A stretch of 52,721 nucleotides of DNA from an uncultured Clostridia bacterium (lineage in GTDB: Bacteria; Bacillota; Clostridia; Christensenellales; UBA1242). The notes under the pieces were generated by a model. That model was not told the origin of the DNA. It saw nothing but the letters and a program-made list of their open reading frames with translations, and searched no databases. The DNA lies in contig CALWTF010000004.1 of assembly GCA_944384415.1 (NCBI GenBank), forward strand, positions 1 to 52,721, given 5' to 3'. Both the position numbers and the translations under genes were made by a program. Below, piece after piece: positions 10,065 to 18,977 of this stretch; position 1 is the first letter of the stretch; the number at the start of each line of letters is the position of its first letter.

Positions 10065-10859
10065 TTATTCTTTTATTTTATAAATTCTGCCAACTTGTCG
10101 TTGTTGAGCAATATCAATAACTAAATTTTGATTACTGTTTGCTTTATTTGTTTTTAAAACATTTTGAACTGTTTGATATGCAAGTTGTGGTGTATTATTG
10201 TCTTCACTTAAATGTGCTAAAATTATGCCTCTAACTTTTTTCCCTAACATTTTTATAATTGCATTTGCGGTAGCATCATTACTTAAATGACCGTGATTTG
10301 AAAGTATTCGCTGTTTAAGTTGATATGGATAATTAGGATTTTTCATTAATTTTTCAACATCGTGATTAGATTCTAAAATTACCAAATCGCTTTGATAAAG
10401 TTTTTTAATTATATCATCTGTGATATGTCCCAAGTCTGTAGCGGAAGAAATTGTGGTTTTTCCATTTGAAATTGAAAAACCAACACAATGAATAGAGTCA
10501 TGGTCTAAATCAAAATTTGAAATATTAAATTCATTAATAGAAAAATCTTTATTATTAAATTCTACTTGTTGTTTTAAATTAATCCCATTAATTTTTTGTT
10601 CTAAAAGGGGCCAAATATATTGATGAGCATATATTTTGCAACCATATTTTCTACAAAAGTTTCCAACACCTGCAATATGATCTGAATGTTCGTGTGTTAT
10701 TAAAATGCTATCAATTTCACTTGGGTTCACATTTATAAGTGAAAGCCTTTTTTCAATTTCTAATTTTGATAACCCAGCATCAATTAGAATGCGTGTGTTT
10801 TCTCCTTCAACATATGTACAATTACCTTTACTTCCACTTCCTAGAACGCAAATTCTCAT
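10065..10859 (-). CDS. walJ: metallo-beta-lactamase fold hydrolase, WalJ/YycJ type
   Basis: 264 aa. The N-terminus (RICVLGSGSKGNCTYVEG) and the metal motif THEHSDHIAG (about residues 54-63) match the WalJ/YycJ branch of the MBL fold, linked in Bacilli to the WalRK cell-wall system and to DNA-related processing. The later ligand regions are seen as SATDLGH (about 139-145) and SNHGHLSND (about 187-195). The start has GGAG a few bases upstream. It is not next to walRK genes here; the partner downstream is the low-complexity membrane protein. The exact substrate is unknown. Confidence 0.88.
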   Translation of the reverse strand: MRICVLGSGSKGNCTYVEGENTRILIDAGLSKLEIEKRLSLINVNPSEIDSILITHEHSDHIAGVGNFCRKYGCKIYAHQYIWPLLEQKINGINLKQQVEFNNKDFSINEFNISNFDLDHDSIHCVGFSISNGKTTISSATDLGHITDDIIKKLYQSDLVILESNHDVEKLMKNPNYPYQLKQRILSNHGHLSNDATANAIIKMLGKKVRGIILAHLSEDNNTPQLAYQTVQNVLKTNKANSNQNLVIDIAQQRQVGRIYKIKE

Positions 10860-11042
10860 AATAACTCCAAACCATAAAACTATTTTATATTTTAATATTC
10901 TACTTTAAAAACAAAAAAAAAGCAACAATGATAAATTATTTATGCTAAAAAAAGATTTATTTTATCATAAATGTATAAAAAATTGTGGATATCGCATCTA
11001 TGTTTTAAATTTTGGAATTTATAATTATTCTAGGTGGTGAAA

Positions 11043-13334
11043 ATGAAAAAACTGAATTCAACTACAATTTTGTTTCATTGTTTGAAATATTTTTTGTTTT
11101 TTATTTTATTTTACATATTGCAAATTGCTGAAATAGGGAATGTAAAACCATTTGCTTTTGGTATGTTATTTGCATTAGTATGGTGTAATCAAAAAATTTG
11201 GTTATTAGCACCATTATTTATTTGTTCATCAATATTAGCAGATTTTACAATTTTAAATTTAATTAGCTCATCTTTTTGTGCTTTATTTTTTTGTTTGGTT
11301 TATTTTTTGCATTACAAGTTTAAAAAACCTTTTAAACCAATATTAATGACATTTTATGCGTTTTTATCTCAATTTGCGTTTTTATATGTAAATAGTTTTA
11401 CTGCAGAAAATTTTGCAACTGCCTGTATTAGTGTTGTTGTAGGGCTAATTGTTATGTATGCTTATATATGTTTTCTGCAAGGAGTTTTATTGCGTGGTAT
11501 TAAAAGACAATGGACATTAGATGAACTGATTTCAGCAGGTATTTTTATTGTTGCAATTGGTGTTGGAATAGGTTGCTTACCAAATCCGTATGATATAGTT
11601 CGCGTTGCTTTTACTTCTTTTTTAATTATTACTGCGGTTTGGGTATTAAATCAATCAAGTTCAATAATCTTTTCAATTTTGCTAGGGCTTGGTGTTTGTT
11701 TATCAAATGGAAATGTTGAATTTTTAGCACTTACTATAATTTGGTCTTTAGTTGCCAATATGATGAAAAGTTCAAAAAAAATATTTTCGTGTTGTGCCAT
11801 AATTTTAAGTGATATTTTTATAAATCTTTATTTTTTCTATCAATACAATATATATAATTTAATTGCTATATTTGCAGGGGTTTTACTGTTTTTGCTAATT
11901 CCTGATAAAACTTTAATAAAATTGCAAACTATTTTTAATTTTGAAAGTAATTCGTTTAGTATTAAAAATGTTATTAGTAAAAATCGTGAATTATTATCAA
12001 ACAGGATACTACAAACAAGTGAAATTTTTATTGAAATGCAAACAGTTTTTCAATCTATGATTAAAAAGCAAGTTAGTGATAATGAAGCAAGTTTAGTTTT
12101 AGCAAAAGAATTAATAAATAAAGTTTGTGAAAAGTGTTCAAATAAAGAAAATTGTTTAAGATTAAACTATGAAAAAACATTAAACAATATTGAGTATTTA
12201 ATGAAAATTGCTTTGGAAAGAGGGAGAGCAACAGTTATTGATGTTCCAAAAACTATGGTTGGAAATTGTTCAAGAATTAATGTTGTTATTCCTTATGCAA
12301 ATAATCTATCTAAACAATATAAATCGCAAAAGAAAATTCAAACAAATTTAGATAATAGCAAAATGTTATTAGGTGAACAACTTTTTGGTATTGCACAAAT
12401 TTTAAAGTCGTTATCATATGAAGTTAATTTAAACATTACATTTAATCACGATAAGGAAGAAAAAATTATAGAAAACTTAATATATCAAAATATAGTTTGC
12501 ATTGAAGTGTTGGTTTATTATCAAAACTTAAGCAGTTGCAATGTAAGTTTATTGGTAAAAAGCAGTAACGCAAAAGATGAAAAAATTGCCTTAATAGTAT
12601 CAAAAATTATAGGCACAAAAATGGAAGTTTCCAATGTATACTATTCAAATAAAGCTGGGTTTTCTGTTGTGAATTTAAAATCAGCAATAATGTTTGATGT
12701 TGCTTTTGGTTGTGCTGGTGTAACTAAAAATGGAAGCGAAAAAAGTGGTGATACTCATTCGGTTTTACGCATAAATGACAATCAGTTTTTAATAGCATTA
12801 TGTGATGGTATGGGAAGTGGTGAACAGGCAGAAAAAACAAGTGCTTTGGCATTATGTTTAATAGAAAATTTTTATAAAGCAGGTTTTGAAAGCTCTCTTA
12901 TTTTATCAAGTGTTAATAAACTTTTAACTTTAAAAGGTGATGAGAATTTCAATGCTTTAGATGTTTGTGTTTTTGATTTAAACAAAGGGTTTTGTGATAT
13001 TATAAAAGTTGGTTCGCCAAGTGGTTTTATTAAATCTGATGAAAAAACAGAAATAATTAATTCGGGGTGTTTGCCTTTGGGAATTTTAGATGAAATAAAA
13101 CCTGAAGTGCAAAGCAAAATTTTAAAAAATGGTGATATGGTAATTTTAGTTACTGACGGTATTATAGATGCAGTTGAAGATGAAAATGCATTATGTAATT
13201 TTATAAATAATATTAATGCAACCAATCCACAAGTTATGGCTGAACTTATTGTTGAATATGCTATGCAACAACAAGGTAATTTGGCAAATGATGATATGAC
13301 AGTTCTTGTTGGAAGATTATGGGAAAAAGTTTAG
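11043..13334 (+). CDS. spoIIE: stage II sporulation protein E, PP2C-type phosphatase
   Basis: In spore formers this membrane phosphatase dephosphorylates SpoIIAA to activate sigma-F in the forespore. The N-terminal ~300 residues form a run of hydrophobic segments (about ten); a central cytoplasmic region has a cysteine cluster (CEKCSNKENC, about residues 361-370); the C-terminal PP2C domain carries ALCDGMGSGEQAE (about 583-595), VTDGIIDAVED and NDDMTVLVGR, which hold the metal-binding Asp residues. Length of 763 aa fits. The ATG at 11043 is chosen because the GTG codons at 11034-11039 overlap the AGGTGG ribosome binding site. This is the only clear sporulation gene in the window. Confidence 0.93.
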   Translation: MKKLNSTTILFHCLKYFLFFILFYILQIAEIGNVKPFAFGMLFALVWCNQKIWLLAPLFICSSILADFTILNLISSSFCALFFCLVYFLHYKFKKPFKPILMTFYAFLSQFAFLYVNSFTAENFATACISVVVGLIVMYAYICFLQGVLLRGIKRQWTLDELISAGIFIVAIGVGIGCLPNPYDIVRVAFTSFLIITAVWVLNQSSSIIFSILLGLGVCLSNGNVEFLALTIIWSLVANMMKSSKKIFSCCAIILSDIFINLYFFYQYNIYNLIAIFAGVLLFLLIPDKTLIKLQTIFNFESNSFSIKNVISKNRELLSNRILQTSEIFIEMQTVFQSMIKKQVSDNEASLVLAKELINKVCEKCSNKENCLRLNYEKTLNNIEYLMKIALERGRATVIDVPKTMVGNCSRINVVIPYANNLSKQYKSQKKIQTNLDNSKMLLGEQLFGIAQILKSLSYEVNLNITFNHDKEEKIIENLIYQNIVCIEVLVYYQNLSSCNVSLLVKSSNAKDEKIALIVSKIIGTKMEVSNVYYSNKAGFSVVNLKSAIMFDVAFGCAGVTKNGSEKSGDTHSVLRINDNQFLIALCDGMGSGEQAEKTSALALCLIENFYKAGFESSLILSSVNKLLTLKGDENFNALDVCVFDLNKGFCDIIKVGSPSGFIKSDEKTEIINSGCLPLGILDEIKPEVQSKILKNGDMVILVTDGIIDAVEDENALCNFINNINATNPQVMAELIVEYAMQQQGNLANDDMTVLVGRLWEKV

Positions 13335-13393
13335 ATTATTTAATATTTATTATACAAAATGATAATTGTTTTAAATATTTATTGTAAAGTATA

Positions 13394-13422
13394 TTGAAAA
13401 ATTTTTCAAATTGTTGTATACT
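13394..13422 (+). promoter_or_regulatory. tilS promoter overlapped by a perfect palindrome
   Basis: TTGAAA (13394-13399), 17 bases, TATACT (13417-13422). The -35 box is the left end of the perfect 16-base palindrome TTGAAAAATTTTTCAA (13394-13409), which could be an operator. Confidence 0.65.
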
Positions 13423-13464
13423 AATAAAAGGAATAGTTAATTGCTTTTGAGGTGTTACATCGTT

Positions 13465-14817
13465 ATGGAAATGGATAAAGTTTTTAAAACAATTGAAGAA
13501 AATAATATGTTAAGTGCTGGCAATGTTGTTGGTGTTGCTTGTAGTGGTGGTTCTGATTCAATGGCATTATTACATTTTTTGAATACAAACCGTGAAAAAC
13601 TTGATATAGATGTTATTGCAATTTATATTGACCACGGTACCAGAGAAAATGATGCTAGTGATGGTTATTTTGTGTCAAACTATTGTAAATTAAATCATAT
13701 TAAATTTTATAAGTTTTCTGTTGAATCAAAACTTTTAGCAAGACAAAAAGGATACACAATAGAACAGGCTTGTCGTGAAGCTAGATATGGTGTTTTTCAA
13801 AGTTTAAAAGAGCGCGGATTAGTTGATAAAATTGCAATTGCACATCATCAAAGTGACCAAGCAGAAACTGTACTTTTACACATACTTCGAGGTTCTGGTT
13901 TAAACGGTGCAAGTGGTATGGAATATGTAAGAAACAATTTTTATATTAGGCCATTTTTAGATGTAAGCAAACAAGAAATTTTATCTTATATTTATGAAAA
14001 TGAACTTTCATATGTTGAAGATGAACAAAATGCTGAAAATATATTTTCAAGAAATATTCTAAGAAATAAAATTTTCCCTGAATTAAGAAAAGTTTGGAAA
14101 AATGTTGATGAAACATTATGCAATTTCGGAAAAATTTGTCGTGAAGATGACAAAGCAATTCGTCAACTTATGAATTTTGATGCAGTTCTTGCTAGCCCAA
14201 AAATGGTTAAAATACCAATTTCTTATTTTTTATATCCAATGGCACAAGTTTCAAGATTAATTTTTGATTGTTTTGCTAAACTTGGTGTAGAAGCAGATAT
14301 AGAGCAACGACATATACAATTGCTATATAATTTAGCTAAAAATGGCGAAAATGGTTCTAAATTAGATATGCCTAATGGTGTTGTTGCTCATAGAGAATAT
14401 GAGTACTTAACTTTGATTTTAAAAAAGAATAAAGTTGAAATCAATAGCAGTTGGCCATTTAAACTTGGAACAACAAAAATTGATGGGCTGGGTAAAATAA
14501 AAGTTAAAAAAACAGTTTTGCGTGAACCAAAACTTGGTTGTTTGTTAGTAGATGCTGATAAAATTCCAGAAAATGCTATATGGCGTTTTAGAAAAGATGG
14601 AGATTTTATTGAAAAGTTTGGTGGTGGTTTAAGAAAAATAAAAGCTTTTTTAAATGATAAAAAAGTTCCTGCTCGTTTAAGGTCAAGTTTACCAATGCTT
14701 GCTGTGGGTGGTGAAATTTTAGTAATTGCTGGTTTAGAAATAAGCGAATCTTTAAAAGTTACAGAACAAACAAAACAGGCTTTATTAATAGAATTTGATA
14801 GAGAAAATTGGGTTTAA
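13465..14817 (+). CDS. tilS: tRNA(Ile)-lysidine synthase
   Basis: Converts the wobble C of tRNA-Ile(CAU) to lysidine with ATP and lysine, which changes its reading from AUG to AUA. The PP-loop CSGGSDSMALLH is at about residues 25-36, followed by IDHGTREN (about 54-61) and the conserved AHHQSDQAETVLLHILRGSG (about 123-142). The TilS C-terminal region includes RFRKDGDFI and LKAFLNDKKVP-like KIKAFLNDKKVPARLR. Length of 450 aa is normal. The ATG at 13465 follows GAGGTG at 13449; a TTG-initiated frame from 13441 would precede that site. It is the next gene after spoIIE, as in many Firmicutes, but has its own promoter. Confidence 0.94.
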   Translation: MEMDKVFKTIEENNMLSAGNVVGVACSGGSDSMALLHFLNTNREKLDIDVIAIYIDHGTRENDASDGYFVSNYCKLNHIKFYKFSVESKLLARQKGYTIEQACREARYGVFQSLKERGLVDKIAIAHHQSDQAETVLLHILRGSGLNGASGMEYVRNNFYIRPFLDVSKQEILSYIYENELSYVEDEQNAENIFSRNILRNKIFPELRKVWKNVDETLCNFGKICREDDKAIRQLMNFDAVLASPKMVKIPISYFLYPMAQVSRLIFDCFAKLGVEADIEQRHIQLLYNLAKNGENGSKLDMPNGVVAHREYEYLTLILKKNKVEINSSWPFKLGTTKIDGLGKIKVKKTVLREPKLGCLLVDADKIPENAIWRFRKDGDFIEKFGGGLRKIKAFLNDKKVPARLRSSLPMLAVGGEILVIAGLEISESLKVTEQTKQALLIEFDRENWV

Positions 14818-14831
14818 TACCCGATTTTTTT
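14807..14831 (+). terminator. rho-independent terminator overlapping the tilS stop
   Basis: ATTGGGT (14807-14813) pairs with ACCCGAT (14819-14825) around TTAAT, followed by a T-run. The stop codon lies in the loop. Confidence 0.75.
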
Positions 14832-14840
14832 ATTTTATCT

Positions 14841-14870
14841 TTGACATAATGTTTTTTAATATGATATACT
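14841..14870 (+). promoter_or_regulatory. promoter for the flippase-like / AI-2E transporter pair
   Basis: TTGACA (14841-14846), 18 bases, TATACT (14865-14870), just upstream of the GGGAAG ribosome binding site. Confidence 0.7.
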
Positions 14871-14901
14871 AACTTATATGTATTTTTAGTGGGAAGTAAT
14901 A

Positions 14902-16281
14902 ATGGTTAAACGAAAAAAAATAAGACTGCAAATAAATCAACTGAGTGCAACATATCAAAAGAAAAGGTATGGTATTGTTCTGTTTATAAAACAAGGCATT
15001 ACAAAACCTGTATATCCCAAAAATAATCAAAATTTAACTTTCCATTCAATAAATTCTTTAGCATTTATCCAAAATGAAAATATTGATTCTGAGAAGATGA
15101 CTGAAAACATTATTACCGAATCAGAATCTGCTGTTAGTAAACGAAAAACAAAAAAACAAAAAATAATAAGTTTAATTTTCTTTATTATCAATATTGCTAT
15201 TGTAGTAGGAATTGTAGTTTATAACTTTGTCTTTTCAAATCCTGTATCAATAACTGAATTATTTCAAACCACAATAAATTGGTGGTGGTTATTAATAGGA
15301 ATAGTAATTTATTTTGTACTAAGTCTGTTTGATTCATTTAGAACCTTTATTCTTATAAAACATTCTACTGGTAATTCAAGACCGTGGTTAAGTTATAAAT
15401 CATCAGCAATATGTAGATATTATGATAGTATAACTCCTATGAGTACTGGGGGACAGCCTTTTCAAATTTTTTATTTGCGTAAATGGGGAATGAGTGCCAG
15501 CAGTGCAACAAGTGTGCCAATAGCAAAATATGTGCTTTCACAAATTTGTTTTACCATAGGTGCAACCATAGTGTTGCTTGTTCATCATACAAAAGTTTTA
15601 GAACTTAGTCCTGTTGTTGTAACTGCGTGTTGGATTGGTTATGCTTTAAGTCTTGTTTTGGTTTTATCTGTTGCGTTTTTAGCAATTAGTAAAAAAGTTG
15701 CACCAGCCTGTGTTTCTGGAATTTTAAAATTTTTATCTAAATTACATTTAATAAAAGATTATAGAAGAACCTTTTTAAAAGTAATGCGTGGAGTTCGTGA
15801 ATATATATCTATAACACGGCGTTTTGTAAAAAACTTTTGGGTAATGTTATGGGTGGAGCTAAGTGCAGCTATTTATTGGTTACTATACAATTCATTAGTT
15901 TTTGTCGTTTATTGTATGTTGGTTGATTTTGATATTAATATGTGGTTACCAATATTAATTGCTACTGTTGTTTGTGATATGGCTTCAAATTATATGCCAC
16001 TTCCTGGTGCTTCGGGTGCCGCTGAGGGTGCGTTTTTAATTGTATTTGGTGTAGCTACCATTTTTACAACAGATGGTTCTCCAATTTTTTCAGGTGATTT
16101 GTTAGTTTGGGCTATGTTATTTTGGAGAGTGCTTAATTACTATGGTAATATTTTGCAAGGTCTTGTTATACTTGCTTATGATTTTTTCCATGGAAACAAA
16201 AAAATTCCAGCAGTTTTGGAAAAATATCAAAAAAAAGAAAGTTTAGATAATCAACAAATTAAAAATAGGGGGATAAGATAA
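14902..16281 (+). CDS. lysylphosphatidylglycerol synthase TM-region / flippase-like membrane protein (UPF0104)
   Basis: 459 aa. Residues about 95-440 hold multiple membrane segments and the family motif TPMSTGGQPFQIFYLRKWG (about 179-197), plus PLPGASGAAEGAFLIVFG (about 369-386), typical of the UPF0104/AglD-like family, the flippase half of MprF-type proteins; the catalytic lysyl-transferase half is absent. Residues 1-94 are an unusual soluble, basic N-terminal extension with no recognised domain. A shorter start at an ATG near 15097 has only a poor ribosome binding site, so the long form is preferred. It overlaps the next transporter by one base. The substrate is unknown; a lipid or glycolipid is the usual guess. 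Confidence 0.85.
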   Translation: MVKRKKIRLQINQLSATYQKKRYGIVLFIKQGITKPVYPKNNQNLTFHSINSLAFIQNENIDSEKMTENIITESESAVSKRKTKKQKIISLIFFIINIAIVVGIVVYNFVFSNPVSITELFQTTINWWWLLIGIVIYFVLSLFDSFRTFILIKHSTGNSRPWLSYKSSAICRYYDSITPMSTGGQPFQIFYLRKWGMSASSATSVPIAKYVLSQICFTIGATIVLLVHHTKVLELSPVVVTACWIGYALSLVLVLSVAFLAISKKVAPACVSGILKFLSKLHLIKDYRRTFLKVMRGVREYISITRRFVKNFWVMLWVELSAAIYWLLYNSLVFVVYCMLVDFDINMWLPILIATVVCDMASNYMPLPGASGAAEGAFLIVFGVATIFTTDGSPIFSGDLLVWAMLFWRVLNYYGNILQGLVILAYDFFHGNKKIPAVLEKYQKKESLDNQQIKNRGIR

Positions 16282-17777
16282 TGAAAGAACAGCTTGAACC
16301 ACAAATAAATATCAATCAGCGTTCAGGAAAATCTCCAAGATGGTATACTTGGGTTTGGTGGTTGTTTGTTGCACTTACTTGTGCGTTGTTGGTTTCAAAT
16401 TTAGCTGGGGACACTTTAAAAACAATTTTCTTTTCGCTTTTAGCTGGTTTAACACCTATTATTGCTGGTGTAATTATTGTATTTTTATTGTTACAACCAA
16501 TAAATTGGATTGAAGAAAAATTGTTAAAGAATGCCTTTATTGGTAATCCTAAAGCCAAAATTTATAAAAGATGGATATCTTTATCAATTTGTTATTTAGT
16601 TATAATAACAATATTTGCTTTAATTTTAGCATTTGCTATTCCGTATATTGTTGAACAGTTACAAAATTTAGTTGCTAACAGAGATGTTTATATAGAAAAA
16701 ATTGAAGCAGAATTAACCGAACTTGTAAGTAATTTAACATCGCTAAGTGATACCCAGGTTCAAGAGTCTATAAGTAGTATGATAAATTCATTTGTAGATA
16801 TGATTTCACAGTGGGTAACTTCTTTACAAAATGATATTAGCAACATTGTTAGCATTATAGTTTCTTTTGTTGTTGCTATTCTTATGGGATTGATTATTTC
16901 TTTTTTAATTTTAAAAGATAAGGAACTTATAGCAAGCACTGCTAGAAGATACACATATGCTTATAACACAAGGAAAAAAGCCGATGAAATTTTAGCAACA
17001 ACCAGAAGAAGCACATCAATGTTAAATCAATGGTTAGTTAGTAATTTAATTGTAATGGCAATTTTATTTGCTGTTTCTTGGATTGGATATTTAATTATCG
17101 GTGTGCCGTTATCTTTTGTTTGTGCATTATTGTTAGCATTGTTAAGTATAGTTCCATATATAGGTGGCTTCATTGCATTGATTCCTTTAGGGTTAATGTG
17201 TTTGGTTTTTGGAACAGTTACTCAAGCTTTAATAGGTATTATATTTAGCTTAATTGTTTGGGCTTTAATAACAACATTTATACCACCAATTATATTTAGT
17301 AAAAGGCTTCAAACTCGTTCATTAGTTATTATTTTAGCAATGATTATTTTTGGTTCTGCTTTTGGAATTTGGGGTATGATTTTAGCAGCACCTGTTGCTT
17401 CAATGATAATGATTGTAATGCAAGAAAGAATGGAAGTAAAAGAAGCTTTGCGAGAAAGAGAAGAACTTGTTGATGCTGGAATAATTGAAGAAGATTCATC
17501 AGATAGCATAGCAGAAATGCTAGATTTAACTGAAGACATTGACCCAGTTTTAACTTTAGAAGAAGCAAATGAGGAAAACACTGTTGGTATAAGGCGTAGA
17601 ATAATTAGGGCAAGTAATAAAAAGCAAAAAAGTTTAAAACTTTCAAATTCTAAAAATAAAACATCTTTTAAAGTAAAAGATGAAAGTTTGGAAACAGATA
17701 ATAATGTAAAAAAAGAAAGTGGCAAATCTGAACAAGAAAAAGTTTCAACAAAAACAACAAAAAAAGGTAAAAAATAA
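16281..17777 (+). CDS. AI-2E family transporter (PerM/YdiK/TqsA type)
   Basis: 498 aa membrane protein with two N-terminal hydrophobic segments, a periplasm-like loop with coiled-coil character (about residues 130-180), then the conserved C-terminal membrane bundle including LALLSIVPYIGGFIALIPLG (about 285-304) and GSAFGIWGMILAAPVA (about 359-374). The family ranges from AI-2 export to Na/H antiport, so the substrate cannot be assigned. The last ~110 residues form a charged cytoplasmic tail that starts acidic and ends lysine-rich, longer than usual. Its start overlaps the UPF0104 stop, and a terminator follows, so the two form a two-gene unit. Confidence 0.88.
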   Translation: MKEQLEPQININQRSGKSPRWYTWVWWLFVALTCALLVSNLAGDTLKTIFFSLLAGLTPIIAGVIIVFLLLQPINWIEEKLLKNAFIGNPKAKIYKRWISLSICYLVIITIFALILAFAIPYIVEQLQNLVANRDVYIEKIEAELTELVSNLTSLSDTQVQESISSMINSFVDMISQWVTSLQNDISNIVSIIVSFVVAILMGLIISFLILKDKELIASTARRYTYAYNTRKKADEILATTRRSTSMLNQWLVSNLIVMAILFAVSWIGYLIIGVPLSFVCALLLALLSIVPYIGGFIALIPLGLMCLVFGTVTQALIGIIFSLIVWALITTFIPPIIFSKRLQTRSLVIILAMIIFGSAFGIWGMILAAPVASMIMIVMQERMEVKEALREREELVDAGIIEEDSSDSIAEMLDLTEDIDPVLTLEEANEENTVGIRRRIIRASNKKQKSLKLSNSKNKTSFKVKDESLETDNNVKKESGKSEQEKVSTKTTKKGKK

Positions 17778-17807
17778 TAAATGCCCCTGTTTTCGGGGCA
17801 TTTATTT
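17778..17807 (+). terminator. rho-independent terminator
   Basis: AAATGCCCC (17778-17786) pairs with GGGGCATTT (17794-17802) around TGTTTTC, followed by T-rich sequence. It is the most GC-rich stem in the area and lies directly after the AI-2E transporter. Confidence 0.9.
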
Positions 17808-17826
17808 TGATTTAAAAGGTGAAAAT

Positions 17827-18666
17827 ATGTTTGGTTATTTGTTACCATATAAAAGTTTATTAAGCGCAGATGAAATGATTATGTGGCAAAATTTTCAATG
17901 TGGAATTTGTTATACTTTTCAAAACAAAAATAAAAAGTTAAAATTGTGCAGTAATTATGATTTTGCATTTTTTAACATTTTTTTTCACTATTATTTCAAA
18001 ACATTACCTAATTTTGATATAAAAAGGTGTTTTTGGGCAAAATATCAAAAAATGGGTTATGTTTTACCTGACAATATATCTGAAAAAATTTCTGAATTAG
18101 GAATTATTCTTTTATATTTTCAAGTGTTAGATAGCAAAAAAGATAAAAATAAACTACCACTATATCATCGTGTTATTAAAAAAGAATTTTTAAATTTAAA
18201 AAAGAAATATGAAAATGTTATTTTAGATATACAAGAACAAATAAAAAAACAAGAACTTTGTGAAAAATTTTTAGAAAAAAATTTAGATAAAGCAAGTAAT
18301 GCATCGGGTAAAATATTAGAAATTGTAGTAAATGAATTAATAAAAGATAAACCAAACAAAAATATAAGTATTTTATTTTATAACATTGGAAAATGGATAT
18401 ATATTTTAGATGCAATAGATGATTTAGATGATGATTTTAAAAAACATAATTATAACCCTCTTTTAGTAAATAAAAATTTTCAGGGTGATAAAAAACAGTT
18501 TGTTTATATGAATCGTGATATAATAGAGCCTTTTATGACTAGTTTGGTTCAAAAAATAGAAAATTGCTATTCTCATTTAAAACAAGAACAGCAAGTAAAT
18601 TTGTGCAAAAACATTTTAATAGACAGTCCAAAACAATTTTTATTTAATACTTTTAAAAGAAAGTAG
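17827..18666 (+). CDS. DUF5685 family protein, 279 aa
   Basis: The start ATG at 17827 follows AAAAGGTG and gives the family N-terminus MFGYLLPYKSLLS with a cysteine pair in QCGICYTF (about residues 23-30) and NYDFAFFNIFFHYYF; a longer frame from 17719 would start inside the AI-2E gene and cross the terminator. The middle is helical and lysine-rich (about 110-170), and the C-terminal part contains GKWIYILDAIDDLDDDFKKHNYNPLL (about residues 192-217), an Asp-rich helical motif typical of DUF5685 and reminiscent of all-alpha diphosphate-metal sites. No experimental function is known to me. It overlaps the end of the minus-strand small gene by 14 bases. Confidence 0.8.
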   Translation: MFGYLLPYKSLLSADEMIMWQNFQCGICYTFQNKNKKLKLCSNYDFAFFNIFFHYYFKTLPNFDIKRCFWAKYQKMGYVLPDNISEKISELGIILLYFQVLDSKKDKNKLPLYHRVIKKEFLNLKKKYENVILDIQEQIKKQELCEKFLEKNLDKASNASGKILEIVVNELIKDKPNKNISILFYNIGKWIYILDAIDDLDDDFKKHNYNPLLVNKNFQGDKKQFVYMNRDIIEPFMTSLVQKIENCYSHLKQEQQVNLCKNILIDSPKQFLFNTFKRK

Positions 18667-18865
18667 TTATTGAACCATTTGTGTTTGTGGTTGTGAATAA
18701 ACTATTGTTTCCAGAGCAACATCTATAACTTGTTGATTTTGAAAGCGCTATTAATGCAATTAATAATGTGATTAATATAACAGTATTTGAGCTTAAATCA
18801 ACACCGTTACCAGTAGACCAAAGAGCAATTAACAAAACCAAAACTAAACTTTCAGAAACTGTCAT
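18653..18865 (-). CDS. small hydrophobic protein, 70 aa
   Basis: On the minus strand AAAGGAG stands six bases before the ATG, a very good initiation site. The product has two hydrophobic stretches (about residues 5-16 and 28-42, ITLLIALIAL), a CC pair at about 49-50, and a Thr/Asn/Ser-rich C-terminus. No family recognised; small membrane proteins of this kind occur in spore and phage contexts, but nothing here decides. The good ribosome binding site is the main evidence that it is real. Confidence 0.5.
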   Translation of the reverse strand: MTVSESLVLVLLIALWSTGNGVDLSSNTVILITLLIALIALSKSTSYRCCSGNNSLFTTTNTNGSITTFF

Positions 18866-18965
18866 AAAAACTCCTTTCTAAATTTCTTTTGAATTTAAAT
18901 ATGAATAAATAAAAAAAAATGTTACAAATTGCTTTTTAAGCATTTTAATTTTTTAATTATAGGTG

Positions 18966-18971
18966 TATAAT
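18966..18971 (+). promoter_or_regulatory. consensus -10 box directly before uvrC (leaderless candidate)
   Basis: A perfect TATAAT ends seven bases before the ATG at 18978, so the expected transcript would begin on the A of that ATG. No good -35 box is seen 17 bases upstream (TTTTAA), and no ribosome binding site precedes the ATG. Confidence 0.5.
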
Positions 18972-18977
18972 AAAAAT

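Noticed and set aside
17309-17848. 179-residue minus-strand frame opposite the AI-2E transporter tail
   Set aside because: It is antisense to a clear family member and crosses a strong terminator; its length comes from the low-complexity codons of the other strand.
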